Shown here: one piece after another, positions 1 to 24,415 of the stretch
Layout: each line of letters starts with the position of its first letter
How positions within the stretch are numbered: position 1 is the first letter of the stretch
Assembly (NCBI RefSeq): GCF_040939455.1
Contig: NC_134107.1
Span: 12,649,537 to 12,713,536 of the forward strand
Origin: Microcebus murinus
Lineage: Eukaryota; Chordata; Mammalia; Primates; Cheirogaleidae
Reading direction: 5' to 3'
DNA: 64,000 nucleotides
Position numbers and translations under genes: made by a program
Notes under the pieces: model-generated
Seen by the model: the letters and a program-made list of their open reading frames with translations, nothing else
The model's database searches: none
Told to the model about the DNA's origin: nothing

Positions 1-414
1 ATGTAGTCTAGACCTTTCCTGGCACCCAGCAGCACCCTGAATTGTGAGAATCAATTTCAATGTTGGCCTCCCCCAGCTGGGAGCCCTGGGTCCTTGCTGA
101 ATACCTAGTACACCGCCCAGAACCTGGCAAAGAGTGGGTGCTCAGTAAACCCTTGTTAGATGAAAGCATGTTCAGGTGAGTCGGTGGGGAAGACTAATAT
201 GTTAATATCTGTAAAGAGCCTAACAGAGTGGCATGTAGTAAGCACCACAGAAGCACCCACCACCGTTGTTACTGTGCTCATTGCTCTTTTAGATGAAAAA
301 GTGGAAGGCTGAGTGAGTGGATGGAGGGATGGAAAGACAGAAAGGTCACAGTGTGTCTAGGGGATTACTCTTCCCTGCCACACCCCTCAGGAGCCCTCAG
401 CCAATCCTCCATAC
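1..414 (-). other. LTBP3: LTBP3 intron 18 (partial)
   Basis: Sequence downstream (in transcript sense) of the exon ending at 415, starting with the donor GTATGG. No exon is visible before the window edge; the remaining C-terminal exons lie outside. Confidence 0.7.
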
Positions 415-13044
<12,630 letters not shown>

Positions 13045-13760
13045 GGGGCCGCAGGACCCCAGGGGGCGCGCCCGGGGCGGGGGCGAGGGGCCCGGCGCCC
13101 GAGGGGATAGGAAGCCGGAGCCCCGAGAGAGGGCTGGAGGGGGCAGCGAGGGCGCGGAGCAGAGGAAGCGGGCCGGGAGGGGACAGCAGGCGCGGGCGGG
13201 GGCGGGGGCGGACGAAGAGATGGACCGCGGGGAGCCCAGAAACTTCGCAGCCCCGGGAAGAAGCCTCGCCAAGGCCCCGAACTTGGGCAGGAGCGCGGAG
13301 GCCGGAGCAAGTTGAGGCGGAGAGGAGGAGCGAGGGAGAGGAAGGCCGGGCGGCCGGCCCGCTCCGCGCCTCCCCCTGGCCGGCTCCTCTCCCGCGGCCG
13401 CGGGGCAGCAGGAGCGCGGGGAGGACGCAGGGAGAAGTGAGCAGTTGTTTTCCCTGGCTGCAGCGCGGCGCGGCGGCGGCCAGGGGGGCTGGGACGCTGG
13501 CCCCGGGCCAGGGAGACAGTTTTTTCTGTTTAAAGCGTCGCCGCAGCCGCCCGGAGGAGCGAGGGTGTGCGGGCGGGCGGAGGCTGGGGGGCGGTCCCCA
13601 CCGCGATGCCCGCCCCGGCCGGAACCCGCCGCCGCGCTGGGCCATTTCCAGAGGGCCCTCACCTGGGACCGTCGGGCCGGCCCGCCAGATTCCTCCGGGC
13701 GGGGCGGGGAGGCCTGCGTAGCCCTTCCCCCCTGCCCCGTTAACGCGGGAAACCGAGGCT

Positions 13761-16234
13761 GAGGGAGGACAGAGGGCCTTGCCCAGGGTCACACTGAGCT
13801 GGGAGGCCAATGGTGCTGGAGCCCAGGCCTGCCAGCTCTTCCCCAGTCTCCTCTGCACACGTGGGGGTCTCACAGCCCCCAAGTCACTTGTCGTTAGTAC
13901 TGGTCCACTGCCCTCTAAGAAAAGGACCGAAGGGAGGGGACACCCTTTGGCTAGGGGCTCAATGAGGTCCCAGGGAAGGCTCATGGGGTCCAGAAGAGGA
14001 GCAGAAAGAACAAAGCTTGAAACCGGCCTCCCTGCCAGTCCTCCTCAATGGCTTTCTGGTGCCCACCCTGCCACCTCCCCCCTTTCCCCTTGTCTGGCCA
14101 GGCTGGCGGGGCTGGCTCTGGGCCTCAGACACTCTGGAATCGCCAAGGTCTGAGCTCAGGGCCTGGCCCCCTTCCCAGGCTAACAGCCGGGAAGAGAGGA
14201 GCGTTGCTCGAGGGCCTGGGGCTAGGGAGGGGCAGAGCAGGGCCCCTGGGCAGGGGTGGCAGGGGCTAGGAAGGGGTCTGGCGTTTGGTGGAGCCTGGAG
14301 AGGAGCCAGACTTGGCCACTGGGCTGGAAGGGAGGCTGTGGTGCCTGAGGCCCAGGCTGTACGGTAGGGCTTGCCAGGAGACCCCAGGATTCAGTATCTG
14401 ATTCATAGAACTCAGCAGGGGGCGAGTGACCAGGGTACATCTGGGGAAGTATGCTGCCAAGTCAGGGCAGCACCAAATCCTCTCCTAGAGGGGCACCAGG
14501 GGTGGCAGTCTGATTTGGCAGGGGGTGAGACCTGGGCATGGGGTGGGTTCAGGGACGCACCTTCAGGCACACCTGTCCAAGGAATTCACAGTTGTTACTT
14601 TGAGGGTGAGTTTATTTGGGTAGCCTTGGGGCGACTGCGGGGAAACCCTGTAGCAAGCCTCTGCTTAGTGTGCTCAGGGCCTGTCAGTCCAGCCTGCTGC
14701 AGGGCTTGGGGGGTCAATCCCTGTGCCCCCAGGGACTCCCTGCTGCTGGATTCCAGGAGCGTGTGTGAGGGGCAGCCCCCACCCTCCCTGGGTTAAGTAA
14801 TACCGAGTACTTAACACCTGCCAGGCACTCATCTGAACCTGACCCTCCCCTGCCTACAGCCTACTCACCTTGGAACACAGCGAACTCCAGGTTTAGAGTC
14901 CTAATCTCTCTAAGCTTCAGTTTTTGTGCCTGTGAAATGGGAATCTATTCATTCAACAAACTGAGAACCTACCCCATGCTAAGCTCTTGCCCACAAATAG
15001 AACCAATCCTGCCCTCCTGGGGCATCTGTGCTGGGGGCAATAGACATGTGAAAAATCAATTCACACATAACTGTGGCTACAACAGAGGTTGGCGCCATGA
15101 CAGAGAAGAGCAGCAGCTGGGAGCAGGAGCAGTGGTGGGACCAGGGGAACAAAGGGACTTTTCCCCAGAAGCTGGAGGCTGAGCAGGAGTTAGCAGGAGG
15201 CATCTGAGCTGGGGAAGCCTGCGGGAGGAGGCTGGGAGGAAGAGACTGTTTTCGCAAAGGACTTGCAGGGTTAGTGGGTGGGCCAGAGAGCTGTGGGGGG
15301 ACAGCAGCTGAGTTGGGGGGATGTAGGCTATGGTGAGGAATTTGGATTTCATTCTCATTGTAATGGAACTGTACCAAGGCAAGAGGGCATATGGCTGCCC
15401 TCTTGGAGACATACTGCTTGGACCCGTGGAGATGTATTTGGGAGGTAGAATCTAGAGACAGCTGAAGTGGAGGGTGCCTGAGAGGCAGGTAGTATGAATG
15501 GCCTGAGTCCTCGGCGGGTGAGGAAGAGGAGAGGCCGAGGAGAGGGAAACACAGGGAAGTGCCTATGGCTTTGTTTTGGACCTGCTGACTTTGAGATGCT
15601 TTTGCCTTGTCCAAGTGGAGACACCTGAACCCAGGAGTCTGGCGCTCAGACAGGACATCTGGCCTGGAGTCATAGGCTCAGGGGCCTCAGCATATGAGGG
15701 GATTTATGATGGTGGGAAAGGATGGGCTCACTTGGAAGAGAAGAGGGCCTAGGGTGAGCCAGGGAGGTCACCCTTCCCAGGCAAAAGACTCAGAAGGAGC
15801 AGCTAGAGGGAGCGGAGAGGACAGGCAGGAGCCTGGTGCAGGAAGAGCCAGGAGCAGTGTTTGGGGAGGAGGGTGTGGCCAGCAGTGTCTCAGGCTACTG
15901 AGGGTAGCTCTCAGGGGCTGCTGAGGGGACTCCGTGACAGGGAGCGATGAAAGCACCTAGCCCAGTAATAATGCTCAACAAATGTTACCTGTTATTCTCA
16001 CAAATTCCTGAAGCTCTCAGGGCCCAGCAGGAAATAGCTGAAACCATCTGGGCTAGCAATGGAGGGAAGCCTTAGCATAACCAGGGAGGGCTGCCCCCCA
16101 GGCTGTGGCCTTCATTAGAGATTTCAGCACCTGTCCTGCCCCCACCCCGTACCCCTGCAGCCTTCAGGGAGGGCATCTTCCCGCTGCTACTCTGCTTCCT
16201 CTGGTCCCTCCCCCTGGTGCCAGAGTCACCTTTT
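13761..16234. other. Intergenic, upstream of LTBP3
   Basis: Unique, moderately GC-rich sequence with MIR-like text near 14.9 kb. I see no gene: open frames are short and lack splice-consistent partners. Confidence 0.5.
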
Positions 16235-16336
16235 AAAACCTAACTCCAGGTGGAGGGCAGGCACGGGCAATATACGTAACCTTAACATTTGTACCCCCAT
16301 AATATGCTGAAAAAAAAAAACCAAAAACCTAACTCC
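16235..16336 (+). mobile_element. Tiny 5'-truncated L1 3'-end insertion with 13-bp target-site duplication
   Basis: AAAACCTAACTCC occurs at 16235-16247 and again at 16324-16336. Between them is a 76-base insert ending 'cccccataatatgctga' plus an A run. A perfect 13-bp duplication and A tail are the hallmarks of L1-driven target-primed reverse transcription. The target site TT/AAAA fits the L1 endonuclease. The identity as an L1 3' end is from recognised text. Confidence 0.75.
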
Positions 16337-17340
16337 GCCATGTTACTCTGCTGCTTAAGACACTTCTAGTGGCTTCCCTCTGCTTCCAGAACCTGCAAGG
16401 TCCTCTGTGTCTCTGAGATGCTGAGCTTGTTCCTCTGCCGGGGGCTGCTTTTCTGCCGCCAACTTCTAATGATCTTTCACGTCGGGGTTCCTGTGGATGT
16501 CGATCTCTAAAACAGCCATCCTGGAACCATTTGAGTCATGTCGCCTGTTTGTTTCCTCCCTGGTACTTGGCAAAGCCTGGAACTGTATTCTTCTTCGTTG
16601 GTTTGTTGACTTTCTTATTATCCATCTTACTGCTCTCCCAGGAAGGCACAACCTTGCCTCCAGATCCTGGAACAGGGCCTGGCACATATTGGGTGCTGAC
16701 ATTTGTGGGTTGATTATGAATGTTTGACCGTGCGCTTTACACTGTCATGTCATGTCCTCCCAGCCACCCTGCAAAGAGGAAACTGAAGCTCTGAAAAATA
16801 AGACAACTAGACTCAGGTCACCTGGTGAGTAAAATAAGGCGATTGAACCAAAGCCTGCCTGATCCAAAATCCATACAAGCTACTGGGGAGAAGAAGGAGG
16901 TGGTCCCACAAACATCCTGAAGATAAGTGGGTGAGGCTCCAAGGGCAATGAGGGGTTTTGCCTGAGTGGGACAAACAGGAGCCATGAGATCCAGGCCCAG
17001 GGAATGCTCAGATTACTCAAATGTTCTTGAGGCCCAGAATAGGCAATGAACTTGGCCAAGGTTGCACAGCCAGTCAACAGTAGAGCCAGGACTTGAACTC
17101 AGGGCTCCTAATGCCTCGATAAGGGATTGGCTGGACAGGGCAGCAGCAGCCCGCATAATGAACGCTGTGTCCCCAGGAAGCAGCATAGCATAAGGGTTAT
17201 TTCCAGCATTATATTTCCTAGCTGCTTCATTTTGTGAATTGAGAAGCTTCTTTAACTTCTCTATGTCTCCATTTTCTCTTTTTTTTTAAGAGATAGGGTC
17301 TCACTATGTTGCCCAGGCTAGTCTCAAACTCTTGGGCTCA

Positions 17341-17692
17341 GGCCGGGCGTGGTGGCTCACGCCTGTAATCCTAGCTCTCTGGGAGGCCGAGGTGGGCGGA
17401 TTGCTCGAGGTCAGGAGTTCGAAACCAGCCTGAGCAAGAGCGAGACCCCGTCTCTACTAGAAATAGAAAGAAATTAATTGGCCAACTAATATATATAGAA
17501 AAAATTAGCCGGGCATGGTGGTGCATGCCTGTAGTCCCAGCTACTTGGGAGGCTGAGGCAGAAGGATTGCTTGAGCCAGGAGTTTGAGGTTGCTGTGAGC
17601 TAGGCTGACGCCACGGCACTCACTCTAGCCTGGGCAACAAAGCGAGACTCTGTCTCAAAAAAAAAACAACAAAAAACAAAAAAACAAAAAAC
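17341..17692 (+). repeat. Full-length strepsirrhine-type Alu with 14-bp target-site duplication
   Basis: Starts 'ggccgggcgtggtggctcac', contains the AATTAATTGGCCAACTAATA segment and ends in an A-rich tail. Flanked by AACTCTTGGGCTCA at 17327-17340 and 17693-17706. It inserted into an older minus-oriented Alu-type fragment whose halves lie at about 17279-17340 and 17707-17760. Confidence 0.95.
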
Positions 17693-18339
17693 AACTCTTG
17701 GGCTCAAATGATCCTCCCCTCAGCCTCCCAAATAGCTGGGGCTATAGGTGTGCACTCAGCTTTTCTCAATTTAAAACAGAATCAATGAGCTAATATTTAT
17801 GAGGCCTTTAGCAGATACCTGCCACATAATAGGCACTAAATATGTATTAGTTCTTTTCATTACTGTCTGGGTCTAGGAGCCAAGATGGGCTGAGTGGTGG
17901 GAAGTGAGTGGCTTGTGGGGAGGAGGAGAACTGCTATTCCATGAGGGCTGACTGTGTGTCAGGCTCTGTGCCACCTCCATGTGTCATTCCTCTGAGTTCT
18001 GAATGTCTTTGGGAAACTTCTAGACTCTGAGGAAAGAAATGGCTCTCGGAGAGGGGTGGGTAGGTAGAAGGGAAGGGGGCCACTCATCAGTTCTAAAGAT
18101 GAGGGATGAAAGTTATGGGAGCCTGGAGGAGACAATTCTGCCCTAAAGCATCTCTTTGCAAAGACACTTTGAAAGTGGTTGTTATGAGTCTCTGTGATAT
18201 GCCACTTACTGTGGGGACCAAGATGATGAGCACTGAGAGATGGGATTAGAAAATGAAAAGAACCTATCTTCACACTTGATAAATCAGAGAGGCTCTTTTG
18301 CCCTGCCACTCTTCTCCACCTCCCCAACACAGGACAAGT

Positions 18340-18560
18340 CTACCGGTGAGAGCTCAGGCTCTGGGGGTGCATGGGCTGCCAAGATGGAGTCCAGCCCTGC
18401 CACGTCCCAGCTGCATGGCCAGGGGTACATCACTTGACTGCTCCAAGCCTCAGCTTCCTCAACTGCGAGTTGGGAATCATAGTAAGATCCAACTCACAGT
18501 GTTATTAGCCTAAGGATAGAAGAGGTGCTTCATGGAAAGCTGTTAGCACAGTGCCCGTCC
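18340..18560 (+). repeat. MIR SINE
   Basis: Diverged plus-oriented MIR: 'gagctcaggctctgggg', 'gctgcatggccaggggtaca', 'ctccaagcctcagcttcct' and a tail with 'gtgttattagcc'. Confidence 0.7.
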
Positions 18561-19074
18561 CAAAGAAAACACACACACAACTTTGAGTACAATTATTTTT
18601 ATCATCCAGCCCTTTCCTGTTTCACGGAAGTGTCAGGTCAATTCACATTGCAGTGAAAAACAAGAAAAAGAAAAACGGACCCTGATTCAGCGCCTGTCAG
18701 CGTGGAAACACGATGATGTAAGTTACGGTTCACAGAGGCACGTGATGTGGCATAGGTCACTCGTTACCATGTGAACCTGCCCCACCAGAGGAACCAGTGG
18801 GTGGGGGGAGGCACTGTAATTGAGCTGTGTGTGAACATGCCATCCTGTGCTCTACCACATAGCAAAGGGCCTGACTACTGCCGTGTCATCAGTGCCACAG
18901 GGCGGGACAGATGTTGGGCTGGCTCACATGAAGGCATGATAAATTCTGTCGCAAGGGAAGGGTCTGAAAGAACCCAAGCCTGCTGCTCCCCAGACAGCTG
19001 GTCTGTCCCATGACTGCTGTGAATAGGCTTTACCCGCACACTTGTGAGGACCTTCTACGCGCCTGCCCCTTGTC

Positions 19075-19530
19075 AAGGACTGTGAAGGGTCTGAGATTTT
19101 ACCCAACTCACGAACAAACAAGGTAACCTGCTACAGGTTTATGGATGCTTGAAGAAGACATGCGGGTCCTGGGTCAGAGACAAAGAACTGTATTATGGCA
19201 CAGCAAACAGCATGAGCATCAGCATACTTATGTCAGTTCCCCATGTCCCCAAGCCCCAAGGGGGTGATGCCAGTGGGCTCCCACAAATGCCTACACACAG
19301 AGTGGATTGCATTATGGGAGAGGAGCCTAAGCTTAAGGACTCCAAAGCCAGTAAGCATGCCTGTCCTTTGCTCTGGAGGGAGACACTATCTCTGTCTTCC
19401 ATGGCTGTTCACCATACAAATGTCCTTGAAAAGAGAGTCCAGAACAAAGGCAATCCATGCCTCACTTGCCATATGTGCAAAAATTCAAGAGACCCATAGA
19501 GAACTGTCTTACAATAATTTCCACTCCTCA
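19075..19530. repeat. LTR-like direct repeat, left copy, of a decayed endogenous retrovirus-like block
   Basis: This segment and 23305-23755 align in the same orientation over about 450 bases. Shared landmarks are 'gattttac', 'agaagaca', 'gtcagagacaaag' versus 'gtcagaaacaaag', 'gtccagaacaaagg', and 'cttgaaaagagagtccag' versus 'cttgaaaagatagtccag'. By eye identity is roughly two thirds, so the pair is old. Two such direct repeats flanking 3.8 kb suggest LTRs of an old endogenous retrovirus. I could not assign its class, and the intervening frames are all broken. Confidence 0.55.
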
Positions 19531-20927
19531 CTCTCACACGGTCTTGGCTTTCGCCGAATTTTTCCATGAGTACACCACTTCACTGGCAAATCTTATAGCT
19601 GATCAACGGAGGTTAGAACCAAATCTGTTCAATTTGTCACATACAGCATTTAATTAAGGCTTCCAGCAACAGGACTCTAAGCAGCAGGATAAGGCCAACA
19701 TGCAGTACTGACCTCAACCATGCCCTCCAGAGACCCAGCTGAACAAATATATAAATCATCAGGTCTACCTTACAAAGCCAAGTGGCTTTCTCCTAAGTCA
19801 CTGCATTGACTCCTCCACTTTGCCTGAAGCATTAATCCAGGCACAGCAGAACATACTACAATTGCACAGACTCTGCCATGACCCACAAGGAAGAAGTCCA
19901 GGGAAGAGAAGCATCCTGTCCAGGCATGGTGAGTGTAGAACCTTGAATTTTCAAAATTTCTCTACACCCTACCCCTCTCATTCTGATCATTATGGAAGAT
20001 GTAGCCAAGAAGAGATGGCCCCATTCTGGCAACAGCTGCATTCAGTGATTGGGCTGCCTCACTGGGGTATGTGGACCAGGAGGAAGACCCAGAAATCTCG
20101 GTTTTTGAGGAGGCTCTTTCAGTACTCAACAGTCCCACATGCCTGTGGATGGTAGGAAGCATGGTCCACGAAATACCTTGACTGTCATTCCATTGTTGAG
20201 TGGCTTTGGGGATAAAAGGTGCCCCATCGTTAGACTTCAAATGTTCCAGAAAGCTGTACATATGACACAGATTAGTCTTGAAAACCACAGTGGTTTGGGG
20301 GAGGGGGAATAAACAAAAACAAAAAAAAGAAAAGAAAACCACAGTGGTGTGGCCAGAGTTGGCCGACCAGACTGAAACAGCACCACTCTAACACAAAAAA
20401 ATGTGAGGCATCACCAATGACCCCAACAGGGATCAAAGGTCCCATGTGTTCAATCTCTCAGGAATAGCCTCCCTCACTGTGGGACAAACATATAAACTTC
20501 TGGCAAGAAGCACAAGTCTGGTATAGAGTAGTAGGCCCAATACAGCAGCATAGACTCCTTTACCTTGTGCCCATTCTGCGATGGTGGATAGGTTGCCATA
20601 TCTGGTATAATGATAGATCCAGGAAGAAATGAAGACAATCTGGCCAGTTCAGGCTCAATCAATGCTTGATTCCAGTCAGTCTCATCAGAGAATGGGCCCT
20701 CGGCATGGGCATCTGCATAAGTGACCTAGACAGTTTGATCAGCTGTGATTTGTTTCCACAGTTAGCTGCAAACATTGTCATTCAAAGCCCTATATTGGGT
20801 GGCAGGGTCATTATTGTTGACATTATCTATTTCACATTTGAAGAGTCCTTGACACAGGCACATTACTTTCCAACTGGACCTGCAACGTTTGCACCCTCTG
20901 GCTGACCAGGCTTCAGCTAAAGTTATG
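19531..20927 (-). repeat. Probable internal sequence of the retrovirus-like block (degenerate)
   Basis: Non-genic text between the left LTR-like repeat and an L1 fragment. Minus-strand frames are short and interrupted by stops, for example at 20474-20662 and 20762-20950. No intact protein domain is readable. The retroviral identity is inferred from the flanking direct repeats only. Confidence 0.4.
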
Positions 20928-21238
20928 TCATTTTTGTTGATTTTTTCCAAGAACTAACTTTTGGGTTGATTTTCACTATCACTTTTTCTGTTCCCTATTT
21001 CATTTATTTCCACTCTAATCTTTATTGTCTCCTTCCTTTCTGCTTGCTCTGAGTTTGGTTTGCTTTCTTCTAGTTTCTTAAGATAAAAGATTAGGTTATT
21101 GATTTGAGATCTTTTTTGCTTTTCCAATATAAATAAGGATAGCTATAAATTTCCCTCTAAGCACTACTTTGGCTGCATCCTATAAGTTTTGGCATGTTGT
21201 GTTTCTATTTTCATTCATCTCAAAGTATTTTCTAATTT

Positions 21239-21510
21239 TCCTAGCTCACAGCAACCTCAAACTCCTGGGCTCAAGCGATCCTCCTGCCTCAACCTCCCAA
21301 GTAGCTGGGACTACAGGCATGTGCCACCATGCCCGGCTAATTTTTTCTATATATGTATTTTTAGTTGCCCAGCTAATTTCTTTCTATTTTTAGTAAAGGC
21401 AAGGTTTCGTTCTTGTTCAGGCTGGCCTCTAACTGCCAAGCTCAAACAATCCACCTGCCTCGGCCTCCCAGAGTGCTAGGATTAAAGGCGTGAGCCACCG
21501 CGCCCAGCTG
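21239..21510 (-). repeat. Truncated Alu inside the L1 fragment
   Basis: Minus-oriented Alu starting at 'ctagctcacagcaacctcaa' with no poly-T head and ending 'gagccaccgcgcccagc'. The 3' part of the element is missing, and some L1 sequence is missing at the junction. Confidence 0.85.
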
Positions 21511-21557
21511 ATTTCAATCTTTTTAAATGTATAGAGACTTGCTTATGGCCTAACATA

Positions 21558-21963
21558 TACTGTGTTTCCCCGAAAATAAGACCTACCCATAAAATAAGCC
21601 CTAGCAGGATTTCTAAGCATTTGTGCAATATAAGCCCTACCCCAAAAATAAGACCTAGTGATGGGCGTGGCTACGCAGCATATCTGCACAACCCATGCAT
21701 TTCGTTGCAGAGCGGTAAAGAAGACAAGCAGCCCTTCTCATCTGCCCCATCGTGACAGCTACTATCTGGTGGGGTGTGACCGGAAAGGTGTGGGCAGCCC
21801 CACCAAGAAGGTCGGCTCCCCCTGTCAGGTCCCGGCATCCTGTGCGTGATGCAGGCTGAGGCTTTGAGGGGAAAATAACACATCCCCTGAAAATAAGCCC
21901 TAGGGTGTCTTATTGAGAAAAAATAAATATAAGACCCTCTCTTATTTTCGGGGAAACATGGTA
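21558..21963. mobile_element. Short mariner-like DNA transposon (non-autonomous)
   Basis: Terminal inverted repeats share GTTTCCCCGAAAATAAGA: left end from 21560 (CTGTGTTTCCCC...), right end to 21961 (...GGGGAAACATGG). A TA dinucleotide lies on each side (21558-21559 and 21962-21963), the target duplication of Tc1/mariner elements. At about 400 bp with no transposase frame it is a non-autonomous copy. The near-identical ends point to a fairly recent insertion into the L1 fragment. Confidence 0.8.
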
Positions 21964-22013
21964 GTCTTTCCTGATGATTGTTCCACATACACTTGAGGAA
22001 AATAGAAGAGTTC

Positions 22014-22259
22014 TACCAGGAAATAGGTTCAAAGTCAGCTTCTAGACATTTCTCTGGTAGTTGCTAATTCTTCTCTGGATAGGGTTGGGGAATGGAGGGG
22101 TAGTTCCTCACAGTTAGCCTCAGGTCCGCTTCATTGTAACAACCAGTATTACGACTCATCCTGGGAATACTGAGGTTTCCAACACTTTTCAGACACCATT
22201 TATAGAGATGCCCACACACTAAACACAAATGGAGGGAAATTCACTGCCACCATGGACAA
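22014..22259 (+). repeat. Left arm of a near-perfect 246-bp inverted repeat
   Basis: The reverse complement of 22845-23090 matches this segment base for base, without gaps, except at three positions that I can see: GGAT/GGGT, CCGC/CTGC and ACGAC/ACCAC in arm orientation. The loop between the arms is 585 bases. The arm starts directly at the end of the L1 fragment. Confidence 0.95.
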
Positions 22260-22844
22260 GAACTCTGCTGCTGCTGAGTGGAGTGTTCTACAGATGTCTG
22301 TTAGGACTCTGCTTGTCTGCTTGACTTGCACAGCTATGACTTTTTTTAAAAGGAGATAACCTTGATATGGGATATTTCTCCTCCCATCAGCATAATAACA
22401 TCTCTTAAGTGTTTGCCTGTTTTAACATAAGGCTTGGGAAGTTTTCTAGGGCAGTGGAGCTGATCACAAGAATTTATCTAAATTTGTCTGGGTCAGTTTC
22501 TCATTCTCTACTGGGTCATCTTTATCAGCATTGTAAACCCAAACTAGGACAGAAAGAGATCTGATAGTATTCAATGTTTCACCTCTGGTTTCCTACAGCA
22601 GTTTATCTGTCTCAGGGAAATCTCCTTGAGAAGGACAAAGCTCCCTTACAGCCAGGACCCACTGGGGGAAAACAACAACTCTGAGACTCTTAACATCATC
22701 TCAGAATGCCTATAAGGTTGACATGATAGAAGGGCTGAACTGTAAGATAGCCCAGCTATTGACATTCTTCCTTAACAAGCATCACATACCTTGTCCCTCA
22801 TCTCCCAAGTGAACCAGCCAAACTGCTAATGATTCATCTGTTTT

Positions 22845-23090
22845 TTGTCCATGGTGGCAGTGAATTTCCCTCCATTTGTGTTTAGTGTGTGGGCATCTCT
22901 ATAAATGGTGTCTGAAAAGTGTTGGAAACCTCAGTATTCCCAGGATGAGTGGTAATACTGGTTGTTACAATGAAGCAGACCTGAGGCTAACTGTGAGGAA
23001 CTACCCCTCCATTCCCCAACCCTACCCAGAGAAGAATTAGCAACTACCAGAGAAATGTCTAGAAGCTGACTTTGAACCTATTTCCTGGTA
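22845..23090 (-). repeat. Right arm of the 246-bp inverted repeat
   Basis: Begins TTGTCCATGGTGGCAG and ends TATTTCCTGGTA. It is the reverse complement of 22014-22259. Pairing stops abruptly on both sides (left flank GTTC versus CAAG in arm orientation), so both edges are sharp breakpoints. Confidence 0.95.
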
Positions 23091-23304
23091 CTTGGCCTGC
23101 AAGCACCTTGCTAATTCCTCCTCATGAACAGCAAATAAAGCCAAAGACCATTCATTGTTTGTTTGGCCATACAATGCGATGAACATGTATTCTACCAATT
23201 CCCTGGCCTTCCCTCAAAACCCGTTAATCTGTCCATGAGATCCTCATCCTTCTTATAAAAAACCATGTCTCTGTCATCATCTCATCCTCATTGCCAAAAC
23301 TGTC

Positions 23305-23755
23305 AACAACAGTGCAAGGTCTAAGATTTTACTCTACTTTCAAACAACCAAGTTAGATGGATACAATTTCAAGATGCTGGCAGAAGACACGAGACTTCTA
23401 AGTCAGAAACAAAGGACTTCATTACAGCAAGCAAGCAGCATGAACGTGAGCATATTTGTGTCACTTCCCCTTACCTTCAAGTCCAATGCAGGTAATGCAG
23501 AGGGACCCACATGGATGCCTATAGGCATGGTGAATTGTATTACAAGAAGGATCCAAATCTTTTATAATGGGCAGTAAGTATGTGTGCCTTTTGTTCCAGA
23601 GAGAAACATTATCTTTGTGGTGCAAGGCTGCTCACCATACTAACATCCTTGAAAAGATAGTCCAGAACAAAGGTAGTAGTGTCTCTGCTCACAAGACCTG
23701 CACAAATGTGAAAGACTGGAGAAAAATTGTCTCCAAATACCACTCTCCTCACATC
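23305..23755. repeat. LTR-like direct repeat, right copy
   Basis: Partner of 19075-19530 in the same orientation; see that entry for shared landmarks. The sequence between 23091 and 23304 is probably further internal or LTR sequence that I cannot classify. Confidence 0.55.
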
Positions 23756-24149
23756 TCCTCACCAAATCCTCACAGCAACCTAACTAAATAGGTATAACCA
23801 GCCCTGTTTTACAGATGAGACTCTCAAGTCCAAATAGGTGAAGAAATTACTCCAGGTGATCCAGGATCAAACTAAGGCCTGCCTCATTCCATTCCTGTGC
23901 CGTGCCCACCCTATAGTGGAACTTGAGGAAGGGAGAGACCCTGCGAGGAGGAAGGTGATGAGAATCCTCTTGAGTAGTAGGAGAGGAGGAATGCAGGGAG
24001 AGTGGGAGATGACAGAAGCCAAGGACCAGATTTGTAGGACCTCAGAGACCATAATAAGGACTGCACACTTTTGTCTAAGTGTGATGGTGAGATGCCAGAA
24101 GATTGTGACAAAAAGCATGACATGATCGATCTATGTTTTAAAAGAATTA

Positions 24150-24415
24150 CTGAGGGCAGGGTTCAGTGGCTCACACCTCGCACTTTGGTAGGCCAGGGTG
24201 GGAGGATTGTTTGAGGCTAGGAGTTCAAGACCAGCCTGGGGAACACAGTGTGATTCTGTCTCTACAAACAATTAAAACATTTAAAAGATTAGCAGCCGGG
24301 CACAGTGGCATGCATCTGTAGTCACAGCTACTCAGAAGGCTGAGGCAGGAGGATCACTTGAACTCAGGAGTTTGAGGTTGCAGTGACTGCATTCTAGCCT
24401 GGGCAAGTTGAGAAA
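24150..24415 (+). repeat. Old Alu, plus orientation
   Basis: Diverged Alu with 'gttcagtggctcacacctcg', 'gcacagtggcatgcatctg' and an A tail. It lacks the AT-rich strepsirrhine linker, so it is older than most copies here. Confidence 0.8.

Larger units (their letters stand above)
20928..22013 (-). mobile_element. L1 ORF2 fragment, minus orientation, interrupted by Alu and DNA transposon
   Basis: Pieces at 20928-21238, 21511-21559 and 21962-22013 read as antisense L1 ORF2 text: 'aagttttggcatgttgtgtt' followed by 'catctcaaagtattttct', then 'gatttcaatctttttaaa', then 'gattgttccacatacacttg'. No L1 3' end or A tail is present at the low-coordinate side. The fragment stops exactly where the left inverted-repeat arm begins (22014). 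It is therefore a rearranged, non-functional piece. Confidence 0.75.

Noticed and set aside
20474..20950. Short minus-strand frames in the retrovirus-like block
   Set aside because: Too short and interrupted to be genes. Treated as decayed repeat sequence only.
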